From positions 58,174 to 122,173 of the forward strand of contig JABTBR010000016.1 in assembly GCA_013284265.1 (NCBI GenBank): a DNA stretch of 64,000 bases, given 5' to 3'. A program made the translations under genes and the position numbers. This document shows, piece by piece, positions 17,420-26,241 of the stretch. The notes beneath the pieces are model-generated. The model did no database searches. It saw nothing but the letters and a program-made list of their open reading frames with translations, and was not told where the DNA came from. Positions within the stretch are counted from its first letter, which is position 1. Every line of letters starts with the position of its first letter. Source of the stretch: Oxalobacteraceae bacterium. GTDB lineage: Bacteria; Pseudomonadota; Gammaproteobacteria; Burkholderiales; Burkholderiaceae_D.

Positions 17420-17766
17420 ATGCGCACTCCTAAATGTGGCCAATTGTGAACAAACTTGCCTCTGGATCATACTATTTTTTCAATTAGAAACCAAACACGC
17501 TTGCCGCTTGCGCATACGACAGCCAATTTACGATATAAGTCTGTCTGGTAGTCTTTTCGCACTGCGCCGACGCGCCGAACCTTGACGCCATTGGCATATG
17601 AAGATCGCACCATTTTGGTGCGAAAACAGCGCCAATTGTGGTCCATACAACGTTTTTCCTTTATTTGGTATCTCGGTTCACTTATAATTTAATGTTGCTA
17701 GAAGTTGGGTTCAGGCTTGTTGGAAGATTTGGCATTTTGTTCGCATTTTGACTGATTGGGGTTTGT
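17420..17766. other. Divergent intergenic region mscL / petA
   Basis: 347 bases without a gene. It holds the mscL ribosome-binding site (AGGAG, about 17425-17430), a 17-base perfect palindrome at 17606-17622 (arms CGCACCA and TGGTGCG) and a TATAAT at 17683-17688 that is a plausible -10 for petABC, 79 bases before petA. No clear -35 hexamer is seen. The CCAATTGTG string occurs twice (near 17438 and 17631). Confidence 0.5.
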
Positions 17767-18375
17767 ATGAGTAACGAAAAGCAGCTCGATTCGGGCCGAC
17801 GCGGCTTGCTCGCGGCCACATGCGCAGCAGGTGGCGTGGTCGGCTTGGCAACAGCAGGGGCCTTGGTAAGTACCTTCCAGCCGTCGGAGCGGGCGAAAGC
17901 CGCCGGCGCACCAGTTGAGGTGGATATTTCCAGCCTCAATCCCGGCGAAATGACGACCGTGGAATGGCGTGGTAAGCCAGTCTGGATTCTCAAGCGCACG
18001 CCAGAGATGGTCGCGTCGCTCAAAAATACCCACGATAAAGTCGCTGACGCCGACTCGAAACGCAATCCGGATGAATATACGCCGGAATATGCCCGCAACG
18101 AAAACCGCTCGCGCAAGCCGGAAATCCTGGTGGCCGTCGGCATCTGCACCCATCTGGGCTGCTCCCCTTCTTCCAAATTCACTCCTGGCCCGCAGCCTTC
18201 GCTGCCGGACGACTGGGCCGGCGGCTTCCTGTGCCCCTGCCACGGTTCGACCTTCGACATGGCCGGCCGCGTGTTCAAGAACAAGCCTGCACCGGATAAC
18301 CTCCAGGTGCCCCGCCATATGTACCTGAGCGACACCAAACTGGTCATTGGCAAAGACGAGAAAGGCGAGGCGTAA
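17767..18375 (+). CDS. petA: Ubiquinol-cytochrome c reductase Rieske iron-sulfur subunit
   Basis: Rieske protein of the bc1 complex, 202 residues. A twin-arginine-type N-terminus (RRGLLAATCAAGG, residues 11-23) is retained as membrane anchor. The [2Fe-2S] ligands are C127 and H129 (CTHLGC, with C132 for the disulfide) and C156 and H159 (CPCHGS, with C158). It is followed by petB after 2 bases. The complex passes electrons from ubiquinol to cytochrome c and pumps protons. Confidence 0.97.
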   Translation: MSNEKQLDSGRRGLLAATCAAGGVVGLATAGALVSTFQPSERAKAAGAPVEVDISSLNPGEMTTVEWRGKPVWILKRTPEMVASLKNTHDKVADADSKRNPDEYTPEYARNENRSRKPEILVAVGICTHLGCSPSSKFTPGPQPSLPDDWAGGFLCPCHGSTFDMAGRVFKNKPAPDNLQVPRHMYLSDTKLVIGKDEKGEA

Positions 18376-18377
18376 TC

Positions 18378-19787
18378 ATGGCTTTCAAGGAAACCAAATT
18401 CCCCGCCAACGCACCCGCCGCGCAAAAAGCGCTGGGCTGGGTCGATGACCGCTTCCCGCTGACCAAGCTGTGGAACGATCAGTGGGGCAAGTACTACGCG
18501 CCAAAAAACTTTAACTTCTGGTACATCTTCGGCTCGCTGGCGATGCTGGTGCTGGTGCTGCAGATCGTCACCGGCATCTTCCTGACCATGCACTACAAGC
18601 CGGACGCCAACCTGGCCTTCGGTTCGGTCGAATACATCATGCGTGAAGTCCCGTGGGGCTGGCTGGTGCGCTATATGCACTCGACCGGTGCATCGGCCTT
18701 CTTCATCATTGTCTACCTGCATATGACCCGCGGCCTGCTGTATGGTTCCTACCGCAAGCCACGGGAACTGATCTGGCTGTTCGGTTTCGCCATCTTCCTG
18801 TGCCTGATGGCCGAAGCCTTCTTCGGCTACCTGCTGCCATGGGGCCAGATGTCCTACTGGGGCGCCCAGGTGATCGTCAATCTGTTCGGCGCCATTCCGC
18901 TGATCGGCCCTGACCTGTCGCTGTGGATACGCGGCGACTACGTCGTCTCCGACGCCACCCTGAACCGCTTCTTCGCCTTCCACGTGATCGCCATTCCGCT
19001 GGTGTTGCTCGGCCTGGTCGCAGCCCACCTGATCGCGCTGCACGAAGTCGGTTCGAGCAATCCGGACGGTATCGAAGTGAAGGATAACCTGGGCGCCGAT
19101 GGCCACCCGCTCGATTCCATCCCTTCGCATCCTTACTACACCGTGCACGATCTGTTCGGCGTGTCGGTGTTCCTGACGATCTTCAGCGCGGTGGTGTTCT
19201 TCGCGCCGGAAATGGGCGGCTACTTCCTGGAGTACAACAACTTCCTGCCGGGCGATTCGCTGAAAACCCCGCTGCACATCGCGCCGACCTGGTACTTCAC
19301 GCCGTTCTACTCGGTGCTGCGCGCCACCACCGCCGACTTCATGTACGTGCTGATGGTTGCCGTGGCCGCCTACGTGACCTTCGTCTGGCTCAAGTCGCGC
19401 CTGTCGACCGCGATCAAGGGCGCGATCGCCGCGATCGCCCTGGTGGCCATCGTCGGCATGTTGCCTTTCGTGCTCGACGCCAAGTTCTGGGGCGTGGTGT
19501 TCTTCGGTGGTTCGGTCGTGATCCTGGCCTTCCTGCCGTGGCTGGACCACTCGCCGGTGAAGTCGATCCGCTACCGCCCGGACTGGCATAAATATGTCTA
19601 CCTGGTGTTCGGCCTGTCCTTCCTGACGCTGGGCTACCTCGGTACCCAGGCGCCGACCGAGACCAAGACCCTCGTTTCGCAAGTGTGCACCCTGATTTAC
19701 TTTAGCTTCTTCCTGCTGATGCCATGGTGGAGCACGATGGGCAACTTCAAAAAAGTGCCGGATCGCGTGACCTTCCATCCGCACTGA
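18378..19787 (+). CDS. petB: Cytochrome b of the bc1 complex
   Basis: Core membrane subunit with two haems b and the quinone sites, 469 residues and about eight to nine membrane helices. Haem-ligand histidine pairs appear in RYMHSTGASAFF / VYLHMTRG and FAFHVIAIP / AAHLIALHE. The Qo-site motif PEW is PTW here in a typical betaproteobacterial form (APTWYFTPFYSVLR). It lies 2 bases after petA and 37 bases before petC in the petABC operon. Confidence 0.96.
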   Translation: MAFKETKFPANAPAAQKALGWVDDRFPLTKLWNDQWGKYYAPKNFNFWYIFGSLAMLVLVLQIVTGIFLTMHYKPDANLAFGSVEYIMREVPWGWLVRYMHSTGASAFFIIVYLHMTRGLLYGSYRKPRELIWLFGFAIFLCLMAEAFFGYLLPWGQMSYWGAQVIVNLFGAIPLIGPDLSLWIRGDYVVSDATLNRFFAFHVIAIPLVLLGLVAAHLIALHEVGSSNPDGIEVKDNLGADGHPLDSIPSHPYYTVHDLFGVSVFLTIFSAVVFFAPEMGGYFLEYNNFLPGDSLKTPLHIAPTWYFTPFYSVLRATTADFMYVLMVAVAAYVTFVWLKSRLSTAIKGAIAAIALVAIVGMLPFVLDAKFWGVVFFGGSVVILAFLPWLDHSPVKSIRYRPDWHKYVYLVFGLSFLTLGYLGTQAPTETKTLVSQVCTLIYFSFFLLMPWWSTMGNFKKVPDRVTFHPH

Positions 19788-19824
19788 TAGACGAACCCAG
19801 GCTAAAGTACACAAAGGACATTAC

Positions 19825-20589
19825 ATGAATTTCCCAAAGAAATTGCTCGCTATCCTGGCATTGCTGCCAGGTCTGGCACTGGCCAATGAAGGCGGCCACC
19901 CGCTCGACAAGGCGCCGGACCGTTCGACCGACATGGCCGCGCTGCAGCATGGCGCCAAGCTGTTCGTCAACTACTGCCTGAACTGCCACAATGCCTCATC
20001 GATGCGCTACAACCGCCTGAAGGATCTGGGCCTGTCGGAAGACCAGATCCGCAGCAATCTGCTGTTCACCGGCGAGAAGGTCGGCGAGATGATGACCACC
20101 AGCATGAACGCGAAAGATGCCAAGGCATGGTTCGGCGCGGTACCGCCGGATCTGTCGGTCATTTCCCGTGCAAAAGCATCGGGCGCAGGCACAGGCGGCG
20201 ACTACCTGTATACTTACCTGCGCACCTTCTACAAGGACGACACCCGTCCGACCGGCTGGAACAATCTGGTCGTTGCAAATGTGGCAATGCCGCATGCGCT
20301 GTGGGAGCTGCAGGGTTTGCAAACCGTGAAGATGGTGGAAGAGGATGATCCCCATGAGCACGGCAAGAAAATTCACAAATTTGCCGGTTTCCAGCAAGTC
20401 AGCCCAGGCAAGCTGAACAAACTGGAGTACGACACTGCCGTAGCCGACCTGGTCGGCTACATGGAATGGATGGCCGAACCCGCCCAGGCCCAGCGCAAGC
20501 AGCTGGGCGTGTGGGTGCTGCTGTTCATGTCCTGTTTTGCTTTCCTGGCATGGCGCCTGAACGCGTCGTTCTGGAAAGAAGTTAAATAA
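19825..20589 (+). CDS. petC: Cytochrome c1 of the bc1 complex
   Basis: Membrane-anchored c-type cytochrome that takes electrons from the Rieske protein, 254 residues. Signal peptide ends after LALA (residue 20). Haem attachment CLNCH is at residues 51-55. A C-terminal anchor helix is visible near 225-245 (LGVWVLLFMSCFAFLAWRL). It is the last gene of petABC and is followed by a terminator hairpin. Confidence 0.95.
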   Translation: MNFPKKLLAILALLPGLALANEGGHPLDKAPDRSTDMAALQHGAKLFVNYCLNCHNASSMRYNRLKDLGLSEDQIRSNLLFTGEKVGEMMTTSMNAKDAKAWFGAVPPDLSVISRAKASGAGTGGDYLYTYLRTFYKDDTRPTGWNNLVVANVAMPHALWELQGLQTVKMVEEDDPHEHGKKIHKFAGFQQVSPGKLNKLEYDTAVADLVGYMEWMAEPAQAQRKQLGVWVLLFMSCFAFLAWRLNASFWKEVK

Positions 20590-20594
20590 GCGAG

Positions 20595-20622
20595 GGCGCC
20601 GGCCAAGTCCGGTGCCTGTTTT
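20595..20622 (+). terminator. Intrinsic terminator after petC
   Basis: Eight-base stem GGCGCCGG / CCGGTGCC (one G-T wobble) with a short loop, followed by TGTTTTA. A second weaker hairpin (GGGGTGA ... TCACCCC, 20654-20680) stands in the sspA leader. Confidence 0.6.
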
Positions 20623-20704
20623 ACATCGTCCGCCAGAGGCGGAGGATCGATCTGGGGTGATCCGTTCGCGGCTTCACCCCCTTTGTTTCTAAGGAACTAT
20701 AAAA

Positions 20705-21316
20705 ATGATGGTTCTCTATTCGGGTACAACCTGCCCATTTTCGCAACGTTGCCGCCTGGTGCTGTTTGAAAAAGGCATGGATTTTGAAGTGCGCGACGTC
20801 GACTTGTTCAACAAGCCGGAAGATATCTCGACCATGAATCCTTACGGCCAGGTGCCTATCCTGGTCGAACGCGAATTGATTTTGTATGAATCGAACATCA
20901 TCAACGAGTACATCGATGAGCGCTTCCCGCATCCGCAACTGATGCCGGCCGATCCGCTGATGCGCGCCCGTGCCCGTCTGATGCTGTTCAACTTCGAGAA
21001 AGAGCTGTTTGTTCACGTGCACGTGCTGGAAAGCGAACGCGCCAAGAGCAACGACAAGAGCCACGACAAGGCCCGCGCAGAAATCCGCGACCGCCTGACC
21101 ACGCTCGCGCCGCTGTTCCTGAAGAACAAATACATGCTCGGCGATGAATTCTCGATGCTGGACGTGGCGGTCGCTCCGCTGCTGTGGCGTCTGGATCACT
21201 ACGGTATCGAACTGTCGAAGACCGCTGCGCCGCTGATGAAATACGCCGAACGCATCTTCTCGCGTCCTGCCTATATCGAAGCGCTGACCCCGTCGGAAAA
21301 GGTCATGCGCCGTTAA
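20705..21316 (+). CDS. sspA: Stringent starvation protein A (glutathione-S-transferase fold)
   Basis: RNA-polymerase-associated protein of the GST family, 203 residues. The N-terminal thioredoxin-like domain (VLYSGTTCPFSQRCRLVLFEKG, VPILVERELILYESNIINEYI) and the all-helical C-terminal domain are typical. In Escherichia coli SspA acts with RNA polymerase under starvation and in phage P1 transcription. sspB follows 82 bases later, the usual pairing, and petABC precedes it as in many betaproteobacteria. Confidence 0.93.
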   Translation: MMVLYSGTTCPFSQRCRLVLFEKGMDFEVRDVDLFNKPEDISTMNPYGQVPILVERELILYESNIINEYIDERFPHPQLMPADPLMRARARLMLFNFEKELFVHVHVLESERAKSNDKSHDKARAEIRDRLTTLAPLFLKNKYMLGDEFSMLDVAVAPLLWRLDHYGIELSKTAAPLMKYAERIFSRPAYIEALTPSEKVMRR

Positions 21317-21398
21317 TCCGGCCACGACCGTCTTACTTGAAGTATCGGCGCGCCCCTCGACGAGACGGCGCGCCGGGTTTTACTGCTGGCCCATAATC

Positions 21399-21872
21399 AT
21401 GCCCGAAATCTCAACCAAGCCCTATATGCTGCGCGCCATCTATGAATGGTGTACCGACAGTGGCTATACCCCCTACCTCGCCGTCAAGGTCGACGCCTCC
21501 ACCACGGTGCCGATGGAATACGTGAAGAAGGGCGAAATCGTCCTCAACATCAGCTTTGGCGCCACCTCGGGCCTGAAGATGGACAACGACAGCATCCGCT
21601 TCCACGCCCGCTTTGGCGGCGTCTCGCGCGAGATCTACGTCCCCGTCAGCAATGTGATGGCCATCTATGCCAATGAAAACGGCCAGGGCATGGCGTTCGA
21701 ACCGCAGCCAGGTTACGCCGGTGGCGAGCAGGAAGAAAGCGCTCCGGCGCCCGCGCTGTCGGCCGTGCCGGCCAGCCAGAGCGAGCCGAAAAGCGAGCCT
21801 GCCAGCGGCCCGGATGGCGACGACGAGCCGCCCAAAAAGGGTGGGCGTCCTACCCTGACGCGTATCAAATAG
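21399..21872 (+). CDS. sspB: ClpXP protease specificity-enhancing factor SspB
   Basis: Adaptor that binds ssrA-tagged proteins and delivers them to ClpXP, 157 residues. The folded ribbon-like domain (1-110: TKPYMLRAIYEWCTDSGYTPYLAV, VLNISFGATSGL, RFGGVSREIYVPVSNVMAIYA) is followed by a flexible Ala/Pro/Glu-rich linker and a C-terminal ClpX-binding tail, KKGGRPTLTRIK. All three parts are intact. It is paired with sspA. Confidence 0.95.
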   Translation: MPEISTKPYMLRAIYEWCTDSGYTPYLAVKVDASTTVPMEYVKKGEIVLNISFGATSGLKMDNDSIRFHARFGGVSREIYVPVSNVMAIYANENGQGMAFEPQPGYAGGEQEESAPAPALSAVPASQSEPKSEPASGPDGDDEPPKKGGRPTLTRIK

Positions 21873-21874
21873 CG

Positions 21875-21880
21875 TATAAT
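21875..21880 (+). promoter_or_regulatory. -10 box of tRNA-Thr
   Basis: TATAAT just 3 bases after the sspB stop codon and 19 bases before the tRNA 5' end. A CCTGAC at 21853-21858 is at a usable -35 distance but is a weak match. Confidence 0.5.
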
Positions 21881-21898
21881 TCGCCCCGTACAAGTTTC

Positions 21899-21974
<76 letters not shown>

Positions 21975-21986
21975 GCAATACCCAGC

Positions 21987-22016
21987 AAAAAGCCCAGTCT
22001 TCGGACTGGGCTTTTT
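21987..22016 (+). terminator. Intrinsic terminator of tRNA-Thr
   Basis: Thirteen-base perfect stem AAAAAGCCCAGTC / GACTGGGCTTTTT closed by a TTCG tetraloop. The A and T runs make it usable from both sides, but the tRNA transcript is the obvious client. Confidence 0.9.
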
Positions 22017-22035
22017 GCTTTCTATACTTTCCATA

Positions 22036-23367
22036 TCACATTCTTGCCAAGCGATCTCGTTGCTGCACCAGACCCTGCAAAATCGCATCGGCCAGGTCCG
22101 TTGGATAGCCCTCGGGAATCTGCGCATAAGTCGATGCGACAACACCATCAACGGCGTCCAGAAGCTCAGCGATGATACTCTCTGCGGCAACAGCCCCCAG
22201 CCCGACCTGTCCGGCGTGATTCAGCCAATGCCGGCGCTGGATCTGCCGAAGATGGTAGTAGTTTTGCGTGCCCCGAACCGCCATCGCCAGTTTTGCCCGT
22301 TGCGGCGCCACTTTATTCGCCCCGGTTCCAATAATGGGATGCGCGGAAAGAACGTCGTACAAGGGTGTCGCCCGGAACCGGCTTCCGGGTAAGTGAAAAA
22401 TGCTGAAATTCTTCGCGTGACCATCGGTCGCCGCCAGCAGCCAGAACACTAGCTGGGTTTTAAAGAAATTCATGCGATCCTGTTCCGCTCGTTCCGAGCC
22501 CAGCAGGATTTCCATGATCGTACTGATGCCCGGCCCGCCATCGGCCTGATACTTGTGCAACGGAGAGGTGCCTGTGGCCTGACAAAAGTCTTCCTGGGGC
22601 AGGCGGACAATCCAGTTGCCATCCGCGGCTGGCCTGCGGTCGAAACGCTCAACAATCAGCACCTTCATATCCTCGAAGTGCGCAATCTCGCACTCGGCGA
22701 CAGCTAGCCCGAAACCCCGCATGATGCGCGAGCATAGCCACTCGTTCTCGACGGACGTGCGCATGTCTGCCTGCATGGCGCCGACCAGGCCCAAAGGCAA
22801 TTTGAAAATATGCGTGGTCGGGGTACTGCCAAGTGGCCGCTGCCACTGCCCCTGATGCCATAGCAAGGCGCTTTTTTCCTGTGCACCGGCTATCGACAGC
22901 CTGAGCTCATCGACCTCATCGTTATGTCCCAAAGGCCGATCAGATACCATATGCCGCAACAGCGCTGCGACGCCGCGTTCGTCCAAAGGCGCACAGTTGA
23001 TCGCAAAAAGATCCGCTGGCGCTTCGTCCGCTGGCAGTAGCTGGATTGCCCCCACACAGTCACGGCCGACAGCGGCCAGCAACTGGTAAGGCTCGATCCC
23101 GGCTGTCTTGAAGTGCAAAGCGATCCGGCGGCGAATCGCATCGCTATCGGGCAACAGATTATCGAAATAGTTTTGTACCAGTTGCCCTCGGTACGGCGCA
23201 TTCCCAGGCTGGAACGGCAAGGAAAGAGACAATGGACGACCTTGCTCGTCGTCCAACCACTCGTCGAAGTAGGTCAGCGTATTGCTGCCAGCCGAAGCAT
23301 CCCAGTAGCCTACCGGGGTGCCGTTGAGCCAGACATTCAATCGCTGGGCATGCGCTCGCCGTCCCAT
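22036..23367 (-). CDS. hipA: HipA-family toxin kinase (module 1)
   Basis: Serine/threonine kinase toxin of a type II toxin-antitoxin pair; in Escherichia coli HipA phosphorylates glutamyl-tRNA synthetase and promotes persistence. The 443-residue protein retains the whole motif set: LSIAGAQEKSALL with S158 at the place of the autophosphorylated Ser150, VERFDRR (239-244), catalytic D315 in ATDGHAKN and the Mg-binding D338 in PLYDV. It begins 1 base after hipB ends. Base composition is less GC-rich than the neighbouring housekeeping genes, which suggests an accessory origin. Target unknown. Confidence 0.92.
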   Translation of the reverse strand: MGRRAHAQRLNVWLNGTPVGYWDASAGSNTLTYFDEWLDDEQGRPLSLSLPFQPGNAPYRGQLVQNYFDNLLPDSDAIRRRIALHFKTAGIEPYQLLAAVGRDCVGAIQLLPADEAPADLFAINCAPLDERGVAALLRHMVSDRPLGHNDEVDELRLSIAGAQEKSALLWHQGQWQRPLGSTPTTHIFKLPLGLVGAMQADMRTSVENEWLCSRIMRGFGLAVAECEIAHFEDMKVLIVERFDRRPAADGNWIVRLPQEDFCQATGTSPLHKYQADGGPGISTIMEILLGSERAEQDRMNFFKTQLVFWLLAATDGHAKNFSIFHLPGSRFRATPLYDVLSAHPIIGTGANKVAPQRAKLAMAVRGTQNYYHLRQIQRRHWLNHAGQVGLGAVAAESIIAELLDAVDGVVASTYAQIPEGYPTDLADAILQGLVQQRDRLARM

Positions 23368-23368
23368 G

Positions 23369-23722
23369 CTACCAATGCTCCGTCTTCTTGGATGGCGGAA
23401 TCACTTTCTGGGGCGCGGCCACGCTACCCTTCTTTATCCTGGGTGGCGCGGTGAATGCTTGTGGCAGATCAGGTATCGACTCAGGTGCTACTACCTCTCC
23501 CTGCTCAATGCTCTGGCTCAGAACGATCTCGCTACCAAGCAGCCGTAGAATGGTGAACAGCCGCTCAACGCTCGTGGTAGCAGGATTCGCCTCGATCTTT
23601 GCGTAGCTCTGTTGTGTCACGCCGAGCAGGGCCGCAACCTTGGCTTGGGACATACCAGTACGCTTTCGCAACCCGACCAGTAGCGGACGTATCTGCTGCA
23701 GCGTTCGAATCGGATAATCCAT
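23369..23722 (-). CDS. hipB: HipB-family antitoxin and repressor (module 1)
   Basis: Xre-type helix-turn-helix protein of 117 residues encoded directly before hipA. The HTH (about 10-65) reads IRPLLVGLRKRTGMSQAKVAALLG with VTQQSYAKIE as recognition region. The C-terminal tail is Pro/Lys-rich and longer than the unstructured end of Escherichia coli HipB. HipB proteins block HipA and repress their own operon; two AT-rich palindromes upstream (23761-23850) are the likely operators. Confidence 0.9.
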   Translation of the reverse strand: MDYPIRTLQQIRPLLVGLRKRTGMSQAKVAALLGVTQQSYAKIEANPATTSVERLFTILRLLGSEIVLSQSIEQGEVVAPESIPDLPQAFTAPPRIKKGSVAAPQKVIPPSKKTEHW

Positions 23723-23760
23723 GGGAGACGGCCTTCAATGTGTTTTTCACAGTATAGGAG

Positions 23761-23806
23761 CTGTAAATTACAAATACAACTCAAAAACTGTATTTATAAT
23801 TTACAG
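23761..23806. promoter_or_regulatory. Operator 1 of the hipBA module
   Basis: Inverted repeat with 18-base arms CTGTAAATTACAAATACA (23761-23778) and TGTATTTATAATTTACAG (23789-23806), one mismatch, 10-base spacer. It lies 39 bases upstream of the hipB start and shares the AAATACA half-site with operator 2. Confidence 0.7.
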
Positions 23807-23824
23807 CCTTTGATACGTAAATTC

Positions 23825-23850
23825 TAAATACAACCCATGGATTGTATTTA
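23825..23850. promoter_or_regulatory. Operator 2 of the hipBA module
   Basis: 26-base palindrome: arms AAATACAA and TTGTATTT flank CCCATGGA, with one mismatched pair. It repeats the AAATACA half-sites of operator 1, and GTAAATT precedes both left arms. Two operators spaced for HipB dimers is the arrangement known from hip operons. Confidence 0.65.
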
Positions 23851-23879
23851 TATCGATGGAGAGTGTCAGCGAAAATAAC

Positions 23880-23913
23880 AAAGCGCCGATGGCATTCCGG
23901 CCATCGGCGCTTT
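23880..23913 (-). terminator. Terminator after the GH3 gene
   Basis: Thirteen-base perfect stem AAAGCGCCGATGG / CCATCGGCGCTTT with an 8-base loop. On the minus strand it is followed by GTTATTTT, so it ends the GH3 transcript; the opposite strand could also use it. Confidence 0.75.
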
Positions 23914-23965
23914 CTGCTTCCACACCCATACAGGCCAATGTTCGCCACATCGGCCCGAATCGATC

Positions 23966-25975
23966 TCAGTAAGACAATCCAAACCCGAACTTGTAGAGCG
24001 GATGCGCCGTATCATGCGGCACATCCGACAGTTGCGCGGCGACCTCGGCCATCGACGAAGGCAGCTCGAACGGCAGCTTGCCCTGCGGGCTGGCTTTGCC
24101 GCTGATGACGTCGAACAGGGCCACGTCGCTGACGCCGAAGTTGCCCAGGATCGCGCTGGCCTTGTCTTGCACATTGGCCAGAATCGCCGGACGGTCCAGG
24201 TACACGGTCACGATCGTCGCCGGTGCGAACTTGGCGGCGTTCTTGATCGCTTCGTAGTCCGCATTGCCATCGGCGAAGGCCAGGCTGCCTTCGTGCTGGA
24301 AGCTGCCGAAGATGTAGTTCGGATGCAAGGTTTCATACGGCGTATTCACCCGCAGCAAGGCCACATCGGCTTCCTGCGGCGTGGCGACGACGGTGTAGCC
24401 ATACTGGCGCGCGACCGCGGCATCGATGCCGTACAGATAGATCTTCTTGACCGTGGCGGCCAGCGGCAGGATCTTGTTCTTGTTCTCCAGCAGCACCATC
24501 GAGCGGCGCTGGGCGTCCAGGCCCTCCTTGACGAAGTCGGCATTGCCGACGATGGAAGCGGCCTTCGCTTCATCCACGAAGGGATGCTCGAACAGTCCCT
24601 GGCGGAACTTCTGCAGCAGGATGCGGCGGGCCGAGTCGTTCAGGCGCGCTTCGGTCAGCAGGCCTTGCTGCACCGCCTGGATCAGATACACCGGGTCGGA
24701 CTCGCCGCCGAACTGGTCCATGCCTGCCTGCACGCCGCGCACATAGCGGGCCTGGCGGGTGCTGTCTTCCATGCCCCAGGGCGTGCCGAAGCCGAAGAAG
24801 GAAGGCGGGGTGCCGGCCGGGGTGCCGTTGCGGCAATTCGTGTCGCAGTCGGAGGTAATGCCCCAGTCGGACAGGATCACGCCGTCGAAGCCGTATTTTC
24901 CCCGCAGCAGATCGGTCAGCATGGCTTTGTTAAAGCCAGCGGCCACGGATTCGAGCTTGATGCCCTCAACGGTGATGTCGCCGTCCGGCAATGCATAGGT
25001 CGGCATGATGGACGCGGCTTTGGCGGCGAAAGCGCCTTCAAACGGTTTCAGGTGATAGGCGAAGTTATTGCCGGGGAAGGTCATGTAGCGGCCGTAGTAG
25101 TTGTGGCCGTCAAAGCCTTCGCGCGTGGCGCCATATCCCACCCAGTGCTTGACCACGGCCACCACGCTGCCGTCGTGCACGCCGCTGCCGCCATCCTGGA
25201 AGCCTTCGATATAGCCCTGCACCATGCGCTTGCTCAGGTCGGCATCTTCGCCGAAGGTGCCGTTGATGCGCGACCAGCGCGGCTCGGTGGCCAGGTCGGC
25301 CTGTGGCGACAAGGCCTGGGTGATGCCGACGGCCAGGTATTCCCGGCGCGCGATATCGCCAAAGCGGCGCACCAGCTCGCTACTGCCGATCGCGGCCAGG
25401 CCCAGCGTTTCCGGCCACTGCGAGAAGCCGGTGGTGCTGGCACTGGCGCCGGCGGTGTACTGGAAGTGGTGGCGCGGATCGGTACTGATGGAAATCGGGA
25501 TGCCCAGGCGCGAACGCTCGGCCAGTTTCTGCACCTTGTTGTACTCGACGGCCAGGTTGCCCGCCGCGCCGCTCATGCGGGTGATGAAGGTATTGATGTT
25601 CTTGCTCAGCACCAGCTGCTCGAGCGCCACCAGGTCATAGCTGGCGCCGGCGCCGATGCCGGCCGGGTCGTCATTGGCGGGCGCGGTGCCGTGCAGCATC
25701 AGGCCGGCTTTTTCCTGCACCGTCATGCGCGCGATCAGGTCGTCGGCGCGCACTTCCGGCGTCAGGCGCCAATCTTCGTAGGGGTCGAGCACGCCGTTGC
25801 GGTTCATGTCCTTGAACTTGAGCTGGTCTTTCTCCAGCAAGGTGTAGGTGGTGCTGCCAAACTGCGCCTGCGCCACGGTTTTCTCCTTGGTCGGGCCGTC
25901 GGTGCAGCCGCACAGGGCCATTACGGCGCCGGCACAGGCGATAGTCCAGATCGAACCGGTCGGTGTCATTGTCAT
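23966..25975 (-). CDS. Glycoside hydrolase family 3 protein (exo-beta-glucosidase type), exported
   Basis: Probable periplasmic or outer-membrane beta-glycosidase, 669 residues from ATG 25973-25975, which has GGAG seven bases upstream (an in-frame TTG at 25978 is less likely). The N-terminus is a signal peptide with a possible lipoprotein cysteine (ALCGC). A calcium-binding-like loop DMNRNGVLDPYED lies near residues 56-68. The GH3 TIM barrel has KHWVGYGA and the nucleophile aspartate in GVILSDWG (about D370). The GH3 C-terminal domain follows. The acid/base residue and sugar specificity cannot be read. It is divergent from an AraC regulator that may control it. Confidence 0.88.
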   Translation of the reverse strand: MTMTPTGSIWTIACAGAVMALCGCTDGPTKEKTVAQAQFGSTTYTLLEKDQLKFKDMNRNGVLDPYEDWRLTPEVRADDLIARMTVQEKAGLMLHGTAPANDDPAGIGAGASYDLVALEQLVLSKNINTFITRMSGAAGNLAVEYNKVQKLAERSRLGIPISISTDPRHHFQYTAGASASTTGFSQWPETLGLAAIGSSELVRRFGDIARREYLAVGITQALSPQADLATEPRWSRINGTFGEDADLSKRMVQGYIEGFQDGGSGVHDGSVVAVVKHWVGYGATREGFDGHNYYGRYMTFPGNNFAYHLKPFEGAFAAKAASIMPTYALPDGDITVEGIKLESVAAGFNKAMLTDLLRGKYGFDGVILSDWGITSDCDTNCRNGTPAGTPPSFFGFGTPWGMEDSTRQARYVRGVQAGMDQFGGESDPVYLIQAVQQGLLTEARLNDSARRILLQKFRQGLFEHPFVDEAKAASIVGNADFVKEGLDAQRRSMVLLENKNKILPLAATVKKIYLYGIDAAVARQYGYTVVATPQEADVALLRVNTPYETLHPNYIFGSFQHEGSLAFADGNADYEAIKNAAKFAPATIVTVYLDRPAILANVQDKASAILGNFGVSDVALFDVISGKASPQGKLPFELPSSMAEVAAQLSDVPHDTAHPLYKFGFGLSY

Positions 25976-26241
25976 CAAGCATCTCCAATAGTTGTGTTTG
26001 TTTCAAGCGTGCGCTCGAGCAAAAATGTACTGGAGTGCGGGGCGATGCAATTGACCGCACGGCCCTTGCTTTTACCTTCCGTGAACAATTTCCATGTTGC
26101 ACTGCGGCGTCTGCGCTAGCGCTACCAAACTGCTATGATGGTCCGCAAAAAATGATGACAAAACCCCAATAGAGACTGCCAGCGCCAGCAAATAGGCGTG
26201 CCCTGCGGGCGCGGACTCCCTACCCTGGAGACGGTGACGCC

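Noticed and set aside
17682..19814. 710-codon open frame on the minus strand
   Set aside because: Antisense to petA and petB, which are beyond doubt.
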